NCBI GenBank assembly: GCA_026874595.1
Contig: CM049320.1
Coordinates: forward strand, 48,620,714 to 48,684,713
Reading direction: 5' to 3'
From: Sipunculus nudus
Lineage: Eukaryota; Annelida; Sipuncula; Golfingiida; Sipunculidae
Length of the DNA stretch: 64,000 nucleotides
Every line of letters starts with the position of its first letter. Position 1 is the stretch's first letter. Below are positions 23,170 through 38,100 of the stretch, piece by piece. The notes below the pieces were generated by a model. It saw only the letters and a list, made by a program, of their open reading frames with translations. It searched no databases and was not told the origin of the DNA. The translations under genes were made by a program, and so were the position numbers.

Positions 23170-26100
23170 CTGTCAAGTAAAATGTACATGAATACCTTCA
23201 TATCATGCTCATATGAAAATTAAATCACTTGTTCCCAACTCTTGCTTATTTTACAGGGGCCAATCACAAAAATCTGGGAAACAAATAGCAGTGAAAAATT
23301 ACAGAACCATGTCACATGAACAGCAAAATCACAAAAGACAACTTATCAAACCAATTTAAATAACAGTAAAAATGTGATCTTCCTGAGCTGTTTTTTTCAT
23401 CAATGAAGTAAATAGACAGAGCAGGACTTGTGATAATCAAGTCATGAATCACTGGATAACACTGAAGACTGGATGGCCAACGGCCGTTCATTACAGATAA
23501 TTATGCATCACATTTAATACAGGTGTCTTATGTCACACATCTTCCTCCTAACAAGGATTTTACAGCTATGTGCTACCACCAGACCTTGCTTCGGCAAGCC
23601 ACCCTGGCATCTGTTTCATGAATAATAAACAAGGCAATTGAACCAATTATATGACTCCCACATACATACTTGTTTTATGTGGCTCCCAAAGGATGCTTGT
23701 TGCTAACATCAAATCAAATGTTTATGACTACCAGAGAATCTGACCAATCAAACAAGCTATGTCATCCCATCATATGAGCTAGAGAATCTGACCAATCAAA
23801 CAGGCTTTGTCATCCCATCATGCCAGAGAATCTGACCAATCAAACAAGCTTTGTCATCCCATCATTCAAGAGAATCTGACCAATCAGACAGGCTTTGTTA
23901 TCCCATCATGATTCTGCTGCATGTGTTCTTGTACACAGGGTGTATAAATAGTACTGTTTACATTTGATATGCTGGATTTGATTGGCACTAGTGATTTAGC
24001 CCAAACACATGCAGGCTTGCTCATTATTACTGAAATCGATGCCAGGGCAAACAGCTGAAGCAGTGTATCTTGGTAGCCAATAGCGCCCATATCCTTGCTG
24101 TTGGGAAGATGTGTAAACAATACTTCATGGTGTTTTTTAATCTTATACCTAGGGTTATCAGTGGAAGGTATAAACATTTGATCAAGCCTAAACAAACATA
24201 ATAAATTGTAATTTGAATGTGGAGTTGTATGTAACCAATACACATGTACTCACCTGTACAATGCGAGCGATACTGCGGGAAGCTCTGAAGAGAATCCACC
24301 CATCAATCACAATACAGTCCTCACCATTATCCTAAAACAAACAACCATCAATCATAATACAGTCCTCACCATTATCCTGTTACAAACACCCATCAATAAC
24401 AATACAGTCCTCACCATTATCCTGTTACAAACACCCATCACTAACAATACAGTCCTCACCATCATCCTGTTACAAGCATCAATCAATTATAAAACAGTCC
24501 TCACCATTATCCTGTAACAAACACCCATCAATCATAATACATTCCTCACCATTATCCTGTTACAAACACCTATCAATCACAATACAGTCCTCACAATTAT
24601 CTTGTAAAAAACACCCATCAATCACAATACAGTCCTCACCATTATCCTGTTACAAACACCCATCACTAACAATACAGTCCTCACCATCATCCTGTTACAA
24701 GCATCAATCAATTATAATACAGTCCTCACCATTATCCTGTAACAAACACCCATCAATCACAATACATTCCTCACCATTATCCTGTTACAAACAACCATCA
24801 ATCACAATACAGTCCTCACAATTATCTTGTAACAAACACCCATCAATCACAATACAGTCCTCACCATTATCCTGTTACAAATTGTACATCAATCAATAAC
24901 AATACAATCCTCACCATTATCCTGTTAAAAACATCAATAAATCACAATACAGTCCTCACCATTATCCTAAAACAAACACCCATCAATCACAATACAGTCC
25001 TCACCATTATCCTGTTACAAACACCAATCAATAACAATACAGTCCTCATCATTATCCTGTTACAAACATCAATCAATCACAATACAGTCCTCATCATTAT
25101 CCTGTTACAAACATCAATCAATAACAATACAGTCCTCACCATTATCCTGTTACAAACACCCATCAATCACAATACAGTCCTCACCATTATCCTGTTACAA
25201 ACACCAATCAATAACAATACAGTCCTCATCATTATCCTGTTATAAACATCAATCAATCACAATACAGTCCTCACCATTATCCTGTTAGAAACACCCATCA
25301 ATCACAATACAGTCCTCCCCATTATCCTGTAACAAACACCCATCAATAATAATACATTCCTCAACATTATCCTGTTACAAACACCCATCAATCACAATAC
25401 ATTCCTCATCATTATCTTGTAACAAACACCAATCAATCACAATACAGTCCTCACTATTATCCTGTTACAAACACCCATCAATAACAATACATTCCTCACC
25501 ATTATCCTGTTACAAACATCAATCAATCACAATACAGTCCTTACCATCATCCTGTTACAAGCATCAATCAATTATAATACAGTCCTCACCATTATCCTGT
25601 AACAAACACCCATCAATCATAATACATTCCTCACCATTATCCTGTTACAAACACCCATCAATCACAATACAGTCCTCACAATTATCTTGTAACAAACACC
25701 CATCAATCACAATACAGTCCTCACCATTATCCTGTTACAAACACCCATCAATAACAATACAATCCTCACCATTATCCTGTTACAAACATCAATCAATCAC
25801 AATACAGTCCTCACCATTATCCTAAAACAAACACCCATCAATCACAATACAGTCCTCACCATTATCCTGTTACAAACACCAATCAATAACAATACAGTCC
25901 TCATCATTATCCTGTTACAAACATCAATCAATCACAATACAGTCCTCATCATTATCCTGTTACAAACATCAATCAATCACAATACAGTCAGTATCATTAT
26001 CCTAAAACAAACACCCATAAATCACAATACAGTCCTCACCATTATCCTGTTACAAACACCAATCAATAACAATACAGTCCTCATCATTATCCTGTTACAA

Positions 26101-29100
26101 ACATCAATCAATCACAATATAGTCCTCATCATTATCCTGTTACAAACATCAATCAATAACAATACAGTCCTCACCATTATCCTGTTACAAACACCCATCA
26201 ATCACAATACAGTCCTCACCATTATCCTGTTACAAACACCAATCAATCACAATACAGTCCTCATCATTATCCTGTTATAAACATCAATCAATCACAATAC
26301 AGTCCTCACCATTATCCTGTTACAAACATCAATCAATCACAATACAGTCCTTACCATCATCCTGTTACAAGCATCAATCAATTATAATACAGTCCTCACC
26401 ATTATCCTGTAACAAACACCCATCAATCATAATACATTCCTCACCATTATCCTGTTACAAACACCCATCAATCACAATACATACCTCACAATTATCTTGT
26501 AACAAACACCCATCAATCACAATGCAGTCCTCACCATTATCCTGTTACAAACACCCATCAATAACAATACAATCCTCACCATTATCCTGTTACAAACATC
26601 AATCAATCACAATACAGTCCTCACCATTATCCTAAAACAAACACCCATCAATCACAATACAGTCCTCACCATTATCCTGTTACAAACACCAATCAATAAC
26701 AATACAGTCCTCATCATTATCCTGTTACAAACATCAATCAATCACAATACAGTCCTCATCATTATCCTGTTACAAACATCAATCAATCACAATACAGTCA
26801 GTACCATTATCCTAAAACAAACACCCATAAATCACAATACAGTCCTCACCATTATCCTGTTACAAACACCAATCAATAACAATACAGTCCTCATCATTAT
26901 CCTGTTACAAACAACAATCAATCACAATATAGTCCTCATCATTATCCTGTTACAAACATCAATCAATAACAATACAGTCCTCACCATTATCCTGTTAGAA
27001 ACACCCATCAATCACAATACAGTCCTCACCATTATCCTGTAACAAACACCCATCAATAATAATATATTCCTCACCATTATCCTGTTACAAACATCAATCA
27101 ATCACAATACAGTCCTCACTATTATCCTGTTACAAACACCCATCAATAACAATACAATCCTCACCATTATCCTGTTACAAACATCAATCAATCACAATAC
27201 AGTCCTCACCATTATCCTAAAACAAACACCCATCAATCTAAATACAGTCCTCACCATTATCCTGTTACAAACACCAATGAATAACAATACAGTCCTCATC
27301 ATTATCCTGTTACAAACATCAATCAATCACAATACAGTCCACACCATTATCCTAAAACAAACACCCATCAATCACAATACAGTCCTCACCATTATCCTGT
27401 TACAAACACCCATCAATCATAATACAGTCCTCACCATTATCCTGTAACAAACACCCATCAATAACACTAGTCCTCACCATTATCCTGTTACAAACACTCA
27501 TTAATAACAATACAGTCCTCATCATTATCCTGTTACAAACACTCATTTATAACAAAACAGTCCTCACCATTATCCTGTTACAAACATCAATCAATCACAA
27601 TACAGTCCTCACCATTATCCTGTAACAAACACCCATCAATCACAATACAGTCCACACCATTATCCTGTAACAAACACCCATCAATCACAATACAGTCCTC
27701 ACCATTATCCTGTTACAAACACCCATCACTAACAATAGTCCTCACCATCATCCTGTTACAAGCATCAATCAATTATAATACAGTCCTCACCATTATCCTG
27801 TAACAAACACCAATCAATGATAATACATTCCTCACCATTATCCTGTTACAAACACCCATCAATCACAATACAGTCCTCACAATTATCTTGTAACAAACAC
27901 CCATCAATCACAATACAGTCCTCACCATTATCCTGTTACAAACACCCATCATTAACAATACAGTCCTCACCATCATTCTGTTACAAGCATCAATCAATTA
28001 TAATACAGTCCTCACCATTATCCTGTAACAAACACCCATCAATCACAATACATTCCTCACCATTATCCTGTTACAAACAACCATCAATCACAATACAGTC
28101 CTCACAATTATCTTGTAACAAACACCCATCAATCACAATACAGTCCTCACTATTATCCTCTTACAAACATCAATCAATAACAATACAATCCTCACCATTA
28201 TCCTGTTACAAACATCAATCAATCACAATACAGTCCTCACCATTACCTAAAACAAACACCCATCAATCACAATACAGTCCTCACCATTATCCTGTTACAA
28301 ACACCAATCAATAACAATACAGTCCTCACCATTATCCTGTTACAAACACCCATAAACCACAATACAGTCCTCACCATTATCCTGTTACAAACACCAATCA
28401 ATAACAATACAGTCCACACCATTATCCTGTTACAAACACCCATCAATCATAATAAAGTCCTCACCATTATCCTGTTACAAACATCAATCAATAACAATAC
28501 AGTCCTCACCATTATCCTGTTACAAACACCCATCAATCACAATACAGTCCTCACCATTATCCTGTTACAAACACCCATCAATAATAATACATTCCTCAAC
28601 ATTATCCTGTTACAAACACCCATCAATCACAATACATTCCTCATCATTATCTTGTAACAAACACCCATCAATCACAATACAGTCCTCACTATTATCCTCT
28701 TACAAACACCCATCAATAACAATACAATCCTCACCATTATCCTGTTACAAACATCAATCAATCACAATACAGTCCTCACCATTATCCTAAAACAAACACC
28801 CATCAATCTTAATACAGTCCTCACCATTATCCTGTTACAAACACCAATCAATAACAATACAGTCCTCACCATTATCCTGTTACAAACACCCATCAATAAC
28901 AATACAGTCCTCACCATTATCCTGTAACAAACACCCATCAATAACAATACAGTCCACACCATTATCCTGTTACAAACACCCATCAATCATAATAAAGTCC
29001 TCACCATTATCCTGTTACTAACACCCGTCAATCACAATACAGTCCTCACCATTATCCTGTTACAAACACCCATCACTAACAATACAGTCCTCATCATTAT

Positions 29101-32100
29101 CCTGTTACAAACACCCATCAATAACAATACAGTCCACACCATTATCCTAAAACAAACACCCATCAATCACAATATAGTCCTCACCATTATCCTGTTACAA
29201 ACACCCATAAATTACAATACAGTCCTCACCATTATCCTGTAGGAAACACCCATCAATCACAATACAGTCCTCACCATTATCCTGTTACATACACCCATCA
29301 ATAACAATACAGTCCTCACTATTATCCTGTAACAAACACCCATCAATAACAATACAGTCCTCACCATTATCCTGTAACAAACACCCATCAATCACAATAC
29401 AGTCCTCACCATTATCCTGTAACAAACACCCATCAATAACGATAGGCCTCACCATTATCCTGTTACAAACACCTACTGGGAGGGGAGACATAATACTGCA
29501 GTTTGATCACTTGAAGGTGTAGAGTTTAAATTATATTTCAATTAGACAGAGTTGTTTTATTTCTTAAAATTGTTCAAGTACACACTGTCCAGTCCCAGTC
29601 CCCCCCCCCCCCCCCCCCCCCGAAATAAAAAGCTAACTACAACTGGGGAGATTGTGCCTTAGGCGCTAGGGAATCAGCACTAGCAGGTGAACTCTGGTTA
29701 ATAAATTGCTTATTTCAAGCAAATTGTTGGTGTCCAACATCTGTATATAACTTAGGGGTTTATATGTTGAAAAGTTCTGCTATTTAAGTGACCTGCTTTA
29801 AAATGAAGTTCTCATCTGGCAATGCATGGGTGTCATTTATTTTCTCATCTTAATACATTTCTTTTGTGCATCAGAATGGGCCCAGCAATCACCAGATCAT
29901 CAAAATGGCAGCCCTGTGGCCATATAGGATGTCATACTGGGCTGGAATTTATCACCACAAATAATCTTTAAGGGACCAGTCTTTAGAAAAAGGTTACTGA
30001 GATGATGCATGTGAAAGGATTTTAAAATATTTACCTGGCAGCCATACCAGGTTTGTTAGGAGTTGAAACTGAACAACATCGCAAGATTGTCAAACTTCTG
30101 TTAAATTTTCACAAAAGAAAATAACCTGCTGTGCTCTGGTGGCCATAATGGATTTTATTGGGGTCTGTAATTTTATTGGGTTGGAGCACTCACAGACATC
30201 AATCATCCCTAGATTTTTTAGTCCCCCATTGAAGGGGAGAGAACAACTAAAACGGTTAGGACCTGTCTTTCTGTGCGTCCACCTGCCCCATCAGTGATGC
30301 CACACTTGTTCTACTTCAGATAATGTGCACGGATGGATGGATGGAAGGGTGGATGGACAGACAAGGTGATTGTTTCAGGGTTTGGCTTTAGCTCCAATAA
30401 AGTATGTGTAGCTATGTACAGATAATACTGATTTACAATATGAATGATAAAACTGATCACCTTTCTGGCTGTGATGTTACCACCAAATAGTAGGAGTGGA
30501 TATGGTGAAATCACAGTTGTATCATAGAGGTAGATCTGCAGAAAAAAATGGAAAAAATTCATATATGTATGTATAAAAGTTTCTATTATACCAGACTGAA
30601 AACTTTATCTTAAATTATTTATCTCTATCTGCAAAGGTAAACAAGAGTCAGAAGGTTTAAAATATTCTCTGAAGAACTTTTATTTATGTCTGAAATAATG
30701 GTAAGAATATGTAAACAGTGTTCACACTGATCGCCTTAATTCTAGAAAGCTTAGCTTAATTTATATGATATTTCACATTTGGTAAGTCACCATTATACCG
30801 GGAGTGCCACCAAGATGAAGGAAGCAAAAGGAAGGAGTTACACAATGATGCAGGAAGGAGTTACACAATGATGCAGGAAGGAGTTACACAATGATGCAGG
30901 AAGGAGTTACACAATGATGCAGGAAGGAGTTACACAATGATGCAGGAAGGAGTTAAACAATGATGAAGGAAGGAGTTACACAATGATGAAGGAAGGAGTT
31001 ACAAAATGACGCAGGAAGGAGTTCACAATGATGAAGGAAGGAGTTACACAATGACGCAGGAAGGAGTAACACAGTGATGTAGGAAGGAGTTACACAATGA
31101 TGCAGGAAGGAGTTCACAATGATACAGGAAGGAGTTTCACTATGATGAAGGAAGGAGTTACACAATGATGCAGGAAGGAGTACACTATGATGGAGGAAGG
31201 AGTTACACAATGATGCAGGAAGGAGTACACTGTGATACAGGAAGGAGTTTCACTATGATGAAGGAAGGAGTTACACAATGATGCAGGAAGGAGTTACACA
31301 ATGATGCAGGAAGGAGTACACTATGATGGAGGAAGGAGTACACTGTGATGCAGGAAGGAGTTACACAATGATGCACGAAGGAGTTACACAATGATGCAGG
31401 AAGGAGTTACACAATGATGCAGGAAGGAGTTACACAATGATGCAGGAAGGAGTTACACAATGATGCAGGAAGGAGTTACACAATGATGCAGGAAGGAGTT
31501 ACACAATGATGCAGGAAGGAGTTAAACAATGATGAAGGAAGGAGTTACACAATGATGCAGGAAGGAGTTACACAATGATGCAGGAAGGAGTACACTATGA
31601 TGGAGGAAGGAGTACACTGTGATGCAGGAAGGAGTTACACAATGATGCACGAAGGAGTTACACAATGATGCAGGAAGGAGTTACATAATGATGCAGGAAG
31701 GAGTTACACAAGGTTGGAGTTACCTTTGCTGTTTTCATCTTTAGGTGGTATATGACCCAGCCTGCCCTAACATCACTTGTTTCATTCACAGACTTTGGAT
31801 GTACTGCCACCTTGTGTTCTGTTTTTGTACTCAGCACCAGAGGCCTGAAAGTTAAAAGATGTCATCACAGTATGCTCTTTAGTTAACCTTTCTACAAATA
31901 TGTTTATAATACAAGGGAAAATACTTGTTCATGTTTATTACCTCTTTATATGCATGTGTATATATTCATTTAAAAGCATATCAGATCTTCTATGGTCCCA
32001 TAGTTCATATTGTGTTTATTTTATCTTTGGCTGAACTGTTAAATTTTCTGTTGGTATCTTGGTTTATTTAACATTACTTTAGCTGTTATCTAATGAGTAC

Positions 32101-35100
32101 CATCTTGAATTTTCCAGCATTGGTTTCTTTGGCAACATCAATAAGATTAACTTGGATATACTGCCATTTCAACTTGTATGTTGGTACTTTTGTTTTCCTA
32201 TCCTTTAATTTAGCTTTCACTCTGTGTGTTGGTATCTTGGTTTTACCACTTTCAGTTTCACTGTCGATTTGTGAGAGTATTTTGGAGTTTCTTACTTTGG
32301 TTTAGCTGTTACTTTCCTTGGTTTGATCTTGGCCACATTAGGATATAAGCCTGCACAGATGACAGCCTTCACTAGCTTTATATTATCTGGAATGACAGAG
32401 TTTTCATCAGCCATGTCTCATCATAACTACCTGGAATGACAGAGCCTAGCGTCGACATAACAGGAACACAGCAACATACAAGTCCAGAGTATTCAGGGAA
32501 TGGTGACTTCACCAGTTAATAGGGGAACCAAATTTGAGTATTTGCTGATAAGCAACTTGGTTTTAATCAAAAGTACATATCCCTGACATTTATATAAAAA
32601 GTGTCCCTTTGACAGACCATGCTGATCAACACCTGGGGTCAATTACAATAACATATACTGAATTTTAAGCCACCAGTAGTTGGCTTATATACTATTGTTA
32701 CAATATGTTGTGACATCATAATGATTAGCATGGTGATATACAGATGTCCTTGTGCTGGTAACTGCAACAAAGTTCAAGATCATATATAGGAGGATGGCAT
32801 ATTACAGTTCAGCTGAGCTGTACATGTATTCAGTTTTGTTAAACATCATCTTGTATTTACATTTATTAATGGGATCATGTACTGATGGTATACCTGAGTT
32901 GATATTGGCTTCTGTAGCTTTTGGATTCTTGTTGTATAGGAAGCCAGTGTCATGTAGTAACTCTGTGAACTGTTTTCTCATGTTAGCCAGCATCTGTAAA
33001 CAAGTACAGGTCACATACAGATCCAGTGTTAGCCAGCATCTGTAAACAAGTACAGGTCACATACAGATCCAGTGTTAGCCAGCATCTGTAAACAAGTACA
33101 GGTCACATACAGATCCAATGTTAGCCAGCATCTGTAAACAACTAGAATACGGGTAGTCGACAAGCGACTACGTGTATCCGCCAAAATCAGAGAAGGACGG
33201 GTGAAGTGAGGCATGGATTGAGTGGCAAGGGGATATAGAGTTACATATGTAAAATATTAGTATTGGATCTCTGCCACATAAACATGATTGTAGGTGGCGC
33301 CACCTGTTATTTGAACGAGAAACTATCCAAGATATATACACATGCAAAATTTCAAGTGGAAAAGTCAAACCACTGCAGAGATATGAGTGATTTTATCCCA
33401 CAGCAGACAAACAGATGGATGCTGTGCAAACATGGTTGCAGGTGGCGCCACCTTTTGTTGTGTATGTTATAAAGCTATCCCAGGGCTACATTTGTGTAAA
33501 ATTTTTTTCCGGATCGGTCAAACGGTTCCCGAGATATGAGCTTGGATGTCTGCAGCGTTAACATGAATGTAGGTGGCGCCACCTGTCATAAAATCAAGGA
33601 AGCTATCTAGGATGTATACGCATGCGGAATTTTAGGTGAATTAGTCAAACCATTGCAGAGATATGAGTGATTTTAACCCCAGGCAGATGAACAAATGGAC
33701 ACTGTGCAAACATGGTTGCAGGTGGCGCCATCTTTTGTTGTGTATGATATAAAGCTATCCCAGGGCTACATTTGTGTAAAATTTTTTCCGGATCGGTCAA
33801 ACGGTTCCCGAGATATATGGGTTTATGTGTGGAGCGTTAACGTGAATGTAGGTGGCGCCACCTGTCATAAAATCAAGAAAGCTATCTAGGATGTATATGC
33901 ATGCCGATTTTTAGGTGAATTAGTCAAACCAGTGCAGAGATATGAGTGATTTTAACCCCAGGCAGATGAACAAATGGACACCGTGCAAACATGGTTGCAG
34001 GTGGCGCCACCTTTTGTTGTGTATGTTATAAAGCTATCCCAGGGCTACATTTGTGTAAAAATTTTTTCCGGATCGGTCAAACGGTTCCCGAGATATATGG
34101 GTTTATGTGTGGAGCGTTAACGTGAATGTAGGTGGCGCCACCTGTCATAAAATTGAGAAAGCTATCTAGGATGTATATGCATGCCAAATTTTAGGTGAAT
34201 TAGTCAAACCACTGCAGAGATATGAGTGATTTTAACCCCAGGCAGATGAACAGATGGACACTGTGCAAACATGGTTGCAGGTGGCGCCACCTTTTGTTGT
34301 GTATGTTATAAAGCTATCCCAGGGCTACATTTGTGTAAAAAAATTTTCCGGATCGGTCAAACGGTTCCCGAGATATATGGGTTTATGTGTGTAAACAGAC
34401 GCACAAACGGACGCTGGGCAAAGACGAAAGGTCAGAGGTCAAGGTCACTTGGTTAGGCACCAGTTCACATGTGACCCGATAATTTGTGTAAGTTTCGGAA
34501 AAATCTGTCCAGTAGTCTCAGAGGAGTTCTCCGGAAACGAACGCGGCGGCGGCGGCGGCGGAACCCGGTCAAAAACATAGTATCCTCAAAACTTCGTTTT
34601 GGCGGATACAAATACAGGTCACATACAGATCCAGTGTTAGCCAGCATCTGTAAACAAGTACAGGTCACATACAGATCTAATGTTAGCCAGCATCTGTAAA
34701 CAAGTACAGGTCACATACAGATCTAATGTTAGCCAGCATCTGTAAACAAGTCCAGGACACATACCGATCCAATGTCAGCCAGCATCTGTAAACAAGTACA
34801 GGTCACATACAGATCCAATGTTAGCCAGCATCTGTAAACAAGTACAGGTCACATACAGATCCAATGTCAGCCAGCATCTGTAAACAAGTACAGGTCACAT
34901 ACAGATCCAATGTTAGCCAGCATCTGTAAACAAGTACAGGTCACATACAGATCCAGTGTTAGTCAGCATCTGTAAACAAGTACAGGTCATATACAGATCC
35001 AATGTTAACCAGCATCTGTAAACAAGTACAGGTCACATACAGATCCAGTGTTAGCCAGCATCTGTAAACAAGTACAGGTCACATACAAATCCAGTGTTAG

Positions 35101-38100
35101 CCAGCATCTGTAAACAAGTACAGGTCACATACAGATCCAGTGTTAGCCAGCATCTGTAAACAAGTACAGGTCACATAAAGATCCACTGTTAGCCATCATC
35201 TGTAAACAAGTATAGGTCACATACAGATCTAATGTTAACCAGCATCTGTAAACAAGTACAGGTCACATACAGATCTAATGTTAGCCAGCATCTGTAAACA
35301 AGTACAGGTCACATACAGATCTAATGTCAGCCAGCATCTGTAAACAAGTACCGGTCACATACAGATCCAATGTTAGCCAGCATCTGTAAACAAGTACAGG
35401 TCACAAACAATTTTGATGGTAGCCAGCATCTGTAAACAAGTACAGATCACATACAGATCCAGTGATAGCCAGCATCTGTAAACAAGTACAGATCACATAA
35501 AGATGATATTTATATACATACATACATACATACATAACTGAAAATACCCTTATTTAGTGTAAATTTGTATAATTAAAATATTGCTATTCTTCACCAAATA
35601 TCTCAATATATAATTGTAGGTGATACTAAAATTGTAGGTAATACTCGGCATATATTATACTCATCCCTACTTATCAGCATATATTATACCTTGAGTGTGC
35701 TCTGGGACAGGAAGTTATCATAGCAGTACTGACGATCTGTCCCTCGAGACTTGGCTCTCTCCCAACCCTGAAATATACATACATTCAATATTAAATATGC
35801 CCCTGCACTTGTGCACACATACACACAAATAAATCTTGATCACAACTTGTTATAATACCATACTACACTTTATGTGGAGACTACATTTTGCTTCAAGGGT
35901 GTTACAAGGCAATTACATTACAAGCATATAGAATATTATATTTAAGATATATCTGACTTCTCATAAAAAGAACCACGATACTTCAATTCAATTGGATTAT
36001 GCCCCTCATGATTACAGTGGAAAAATCCTGATCTCAATTCACTTATGATATAAAAAAAACAAAGTGAGTGAAATGTTAAGAAAAAACAGTCTTGTTACTG
36101 AGACTGATCTGGTGACTAGTAATGTACTGTTAACTCATAATCTGTTACAAGAAATGACTGCATCCATAAGCTTAGTCAACAATATTAGTGCATGACAGAG
36201 TAAACTTTTGATTCATGGCAACTTATTACAGCTATTGAAAATAATTTCTTTGGGACACCACACAAAACGTGAATTTTTAATAAAAGGTTTCAAATGTTGT
36301 TTATCTTAAATATTTTTTATAAATACAAGCCTTGTCTAATATTCTGCCAGAAGAAGCTCCTACCTGTGGCATTTTTTATTATTAGAAATGAATTTATTTT
36401 ATATGTGTTGCTCCATATATCAAAGTTCTCTACTTTAAATGCATTGACAATAAGGTGTGGGTACTCTGGGCATTAATGTTATCTACCTTGAATGCATTGG
36501 CCAGCATGGTGTGAGGTACTCTATATATTATTGTTATCTACCTTGAATGCGCTGGTCAGCATGGTGTGAGGTACTCTAGATATTATTGTTATTAACCTTG
36601 AATGCATTGGCCAGCATTGTGTGAGGTTCTCTGGATAATACTGTTATCTACCTTGAATGCGCTGGCCAGCATGATGTGAGGTACTCTGGATATTAATGTT
36701 ATCTACCTTGAATGCATTGGCCAGCATGGTGTGAGGTACTCTGGATATTAATGTTATCTACCTTAAATGCGTTGGTCAGCATGATGTGAGGTACTCTGGA
36801 TATTAATGTTATCTACCTTGAATGCGTTGGCAGGCATGATGCCAGGTACTCTGGATATTAATGTTATCTACCTTGAATGCACTGGCCAGCATGGTGTGAG
36901 GTACTCTGGATATTAATGTTATCTACCTTGAATGCGTTGGCCAGCATGATGCGAGGTACTCTGGATATTAATGTTATCTACCTTGAATGCGTTGGCCAGC
37001 ATGATGTGAGGTACTCTGGATATTAATGTTATCTACCTTGAATGCGTTGGCCAGCATGGTGTGAGGTACTCTGGATATTAATGTTATCTACCTTGAATGC
37101 GTTGGCCAGCATGATGCGAGGTACTCTGGATATTAATGTTATCTACCTTGAATGCGTTGGCCAGCATGATGTGGTCACTGTGGGTGTCTCTGGCCAGTAT
37201 CTTCTTCCTCTGATCTGCCTGCTTGGCCTTGTCCTGTACAAGGGACATCAGATGAAGCTTCTTTACATATTAATGTTCAGCAACAGGCAACAGTGACAAA
37301 TGGCAGCACAAGGGGCCCACAGATCACAACACTCAGCTAAAGTTGAGTCCTCAGCTTAAGTTGTCTATGAGAGTCATAGCAGAAAATCTTAACATAAAGA
37401 ATAGATATTGAAGTCTGATTTTTGTTTGAACATATTTAATGTACAAATGATTATTACTGCCACATGCCAATACAGTCTGTACTGCATGCAAAATTGTTTT
37501 ACTCCCTTAATTTAACATGACTGTATTGTCTCAATATACATCTGATGTTGTTTGTACATGTATTGGAGGCTTTTATGGTGTCTTTAAACAGGTAGGAACT
37601 GGCATAGACTGATTAGCCAGTAATGCTAGCTCTGTTTGTATGGCTAAATTGCAACAACTAGGGCAGGTTCTGCAATCTACCAATAAATTATAAAACTAAT
37701 TTATGTTGTTTTTACTGAACAAGTCATTCTGAAGTTACACCTAAGGGAGGATTCTTGCACTGTATCAGTTATCTGAGACTTATCAGTGGCATCTCTCTGT
37801 GCCATTGATTTTATGATCTCTTCAGTAACATTCAACACACTCTTTATAGAATAAATATATTAAGTGTGCTAATGTATTTCCTACTATTCTAAACAAACAT
37901 AATTTTCCTGTGAGCTTTTCCTATGTAATGATATGCTGGCCTTATTATTGGCATTTATTAAGACAATATGCAGAAGGGCTTACAAGAATAGAGCCTAACT
38001 GGTTATGACATGAGGTAGACTTAAAAAGTTACACAGATTCTAATGTAAACCAAAGGCTTTTGCTTAATTTCACATATGAGTGAGGTAAGAGTAACCAACA

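Noticed and set aside
27817-28314. Long open frames in the 45-bp array, both strands
   Set aside because: They exist because 45 is a multiple of three. The peptides are simple periodic repeats with no independent support, except that some minus-strand units repeat true exon codons.
30953-31391. Open frames CNSFLHHC-type on minus strand
   Set aside because: Translation of the 23-bp intronic repeat; no gene signals.
33168-33889. Open frames over the 280-bp units
   Set aside because: They follow the tandem repeat of a non-coding element and change with each copy.
24300-35505. CRISPR-like arrays
   Set aside because: Repeats are head-to-tail without unique spacers, and the locus is an intron of an animal gene.
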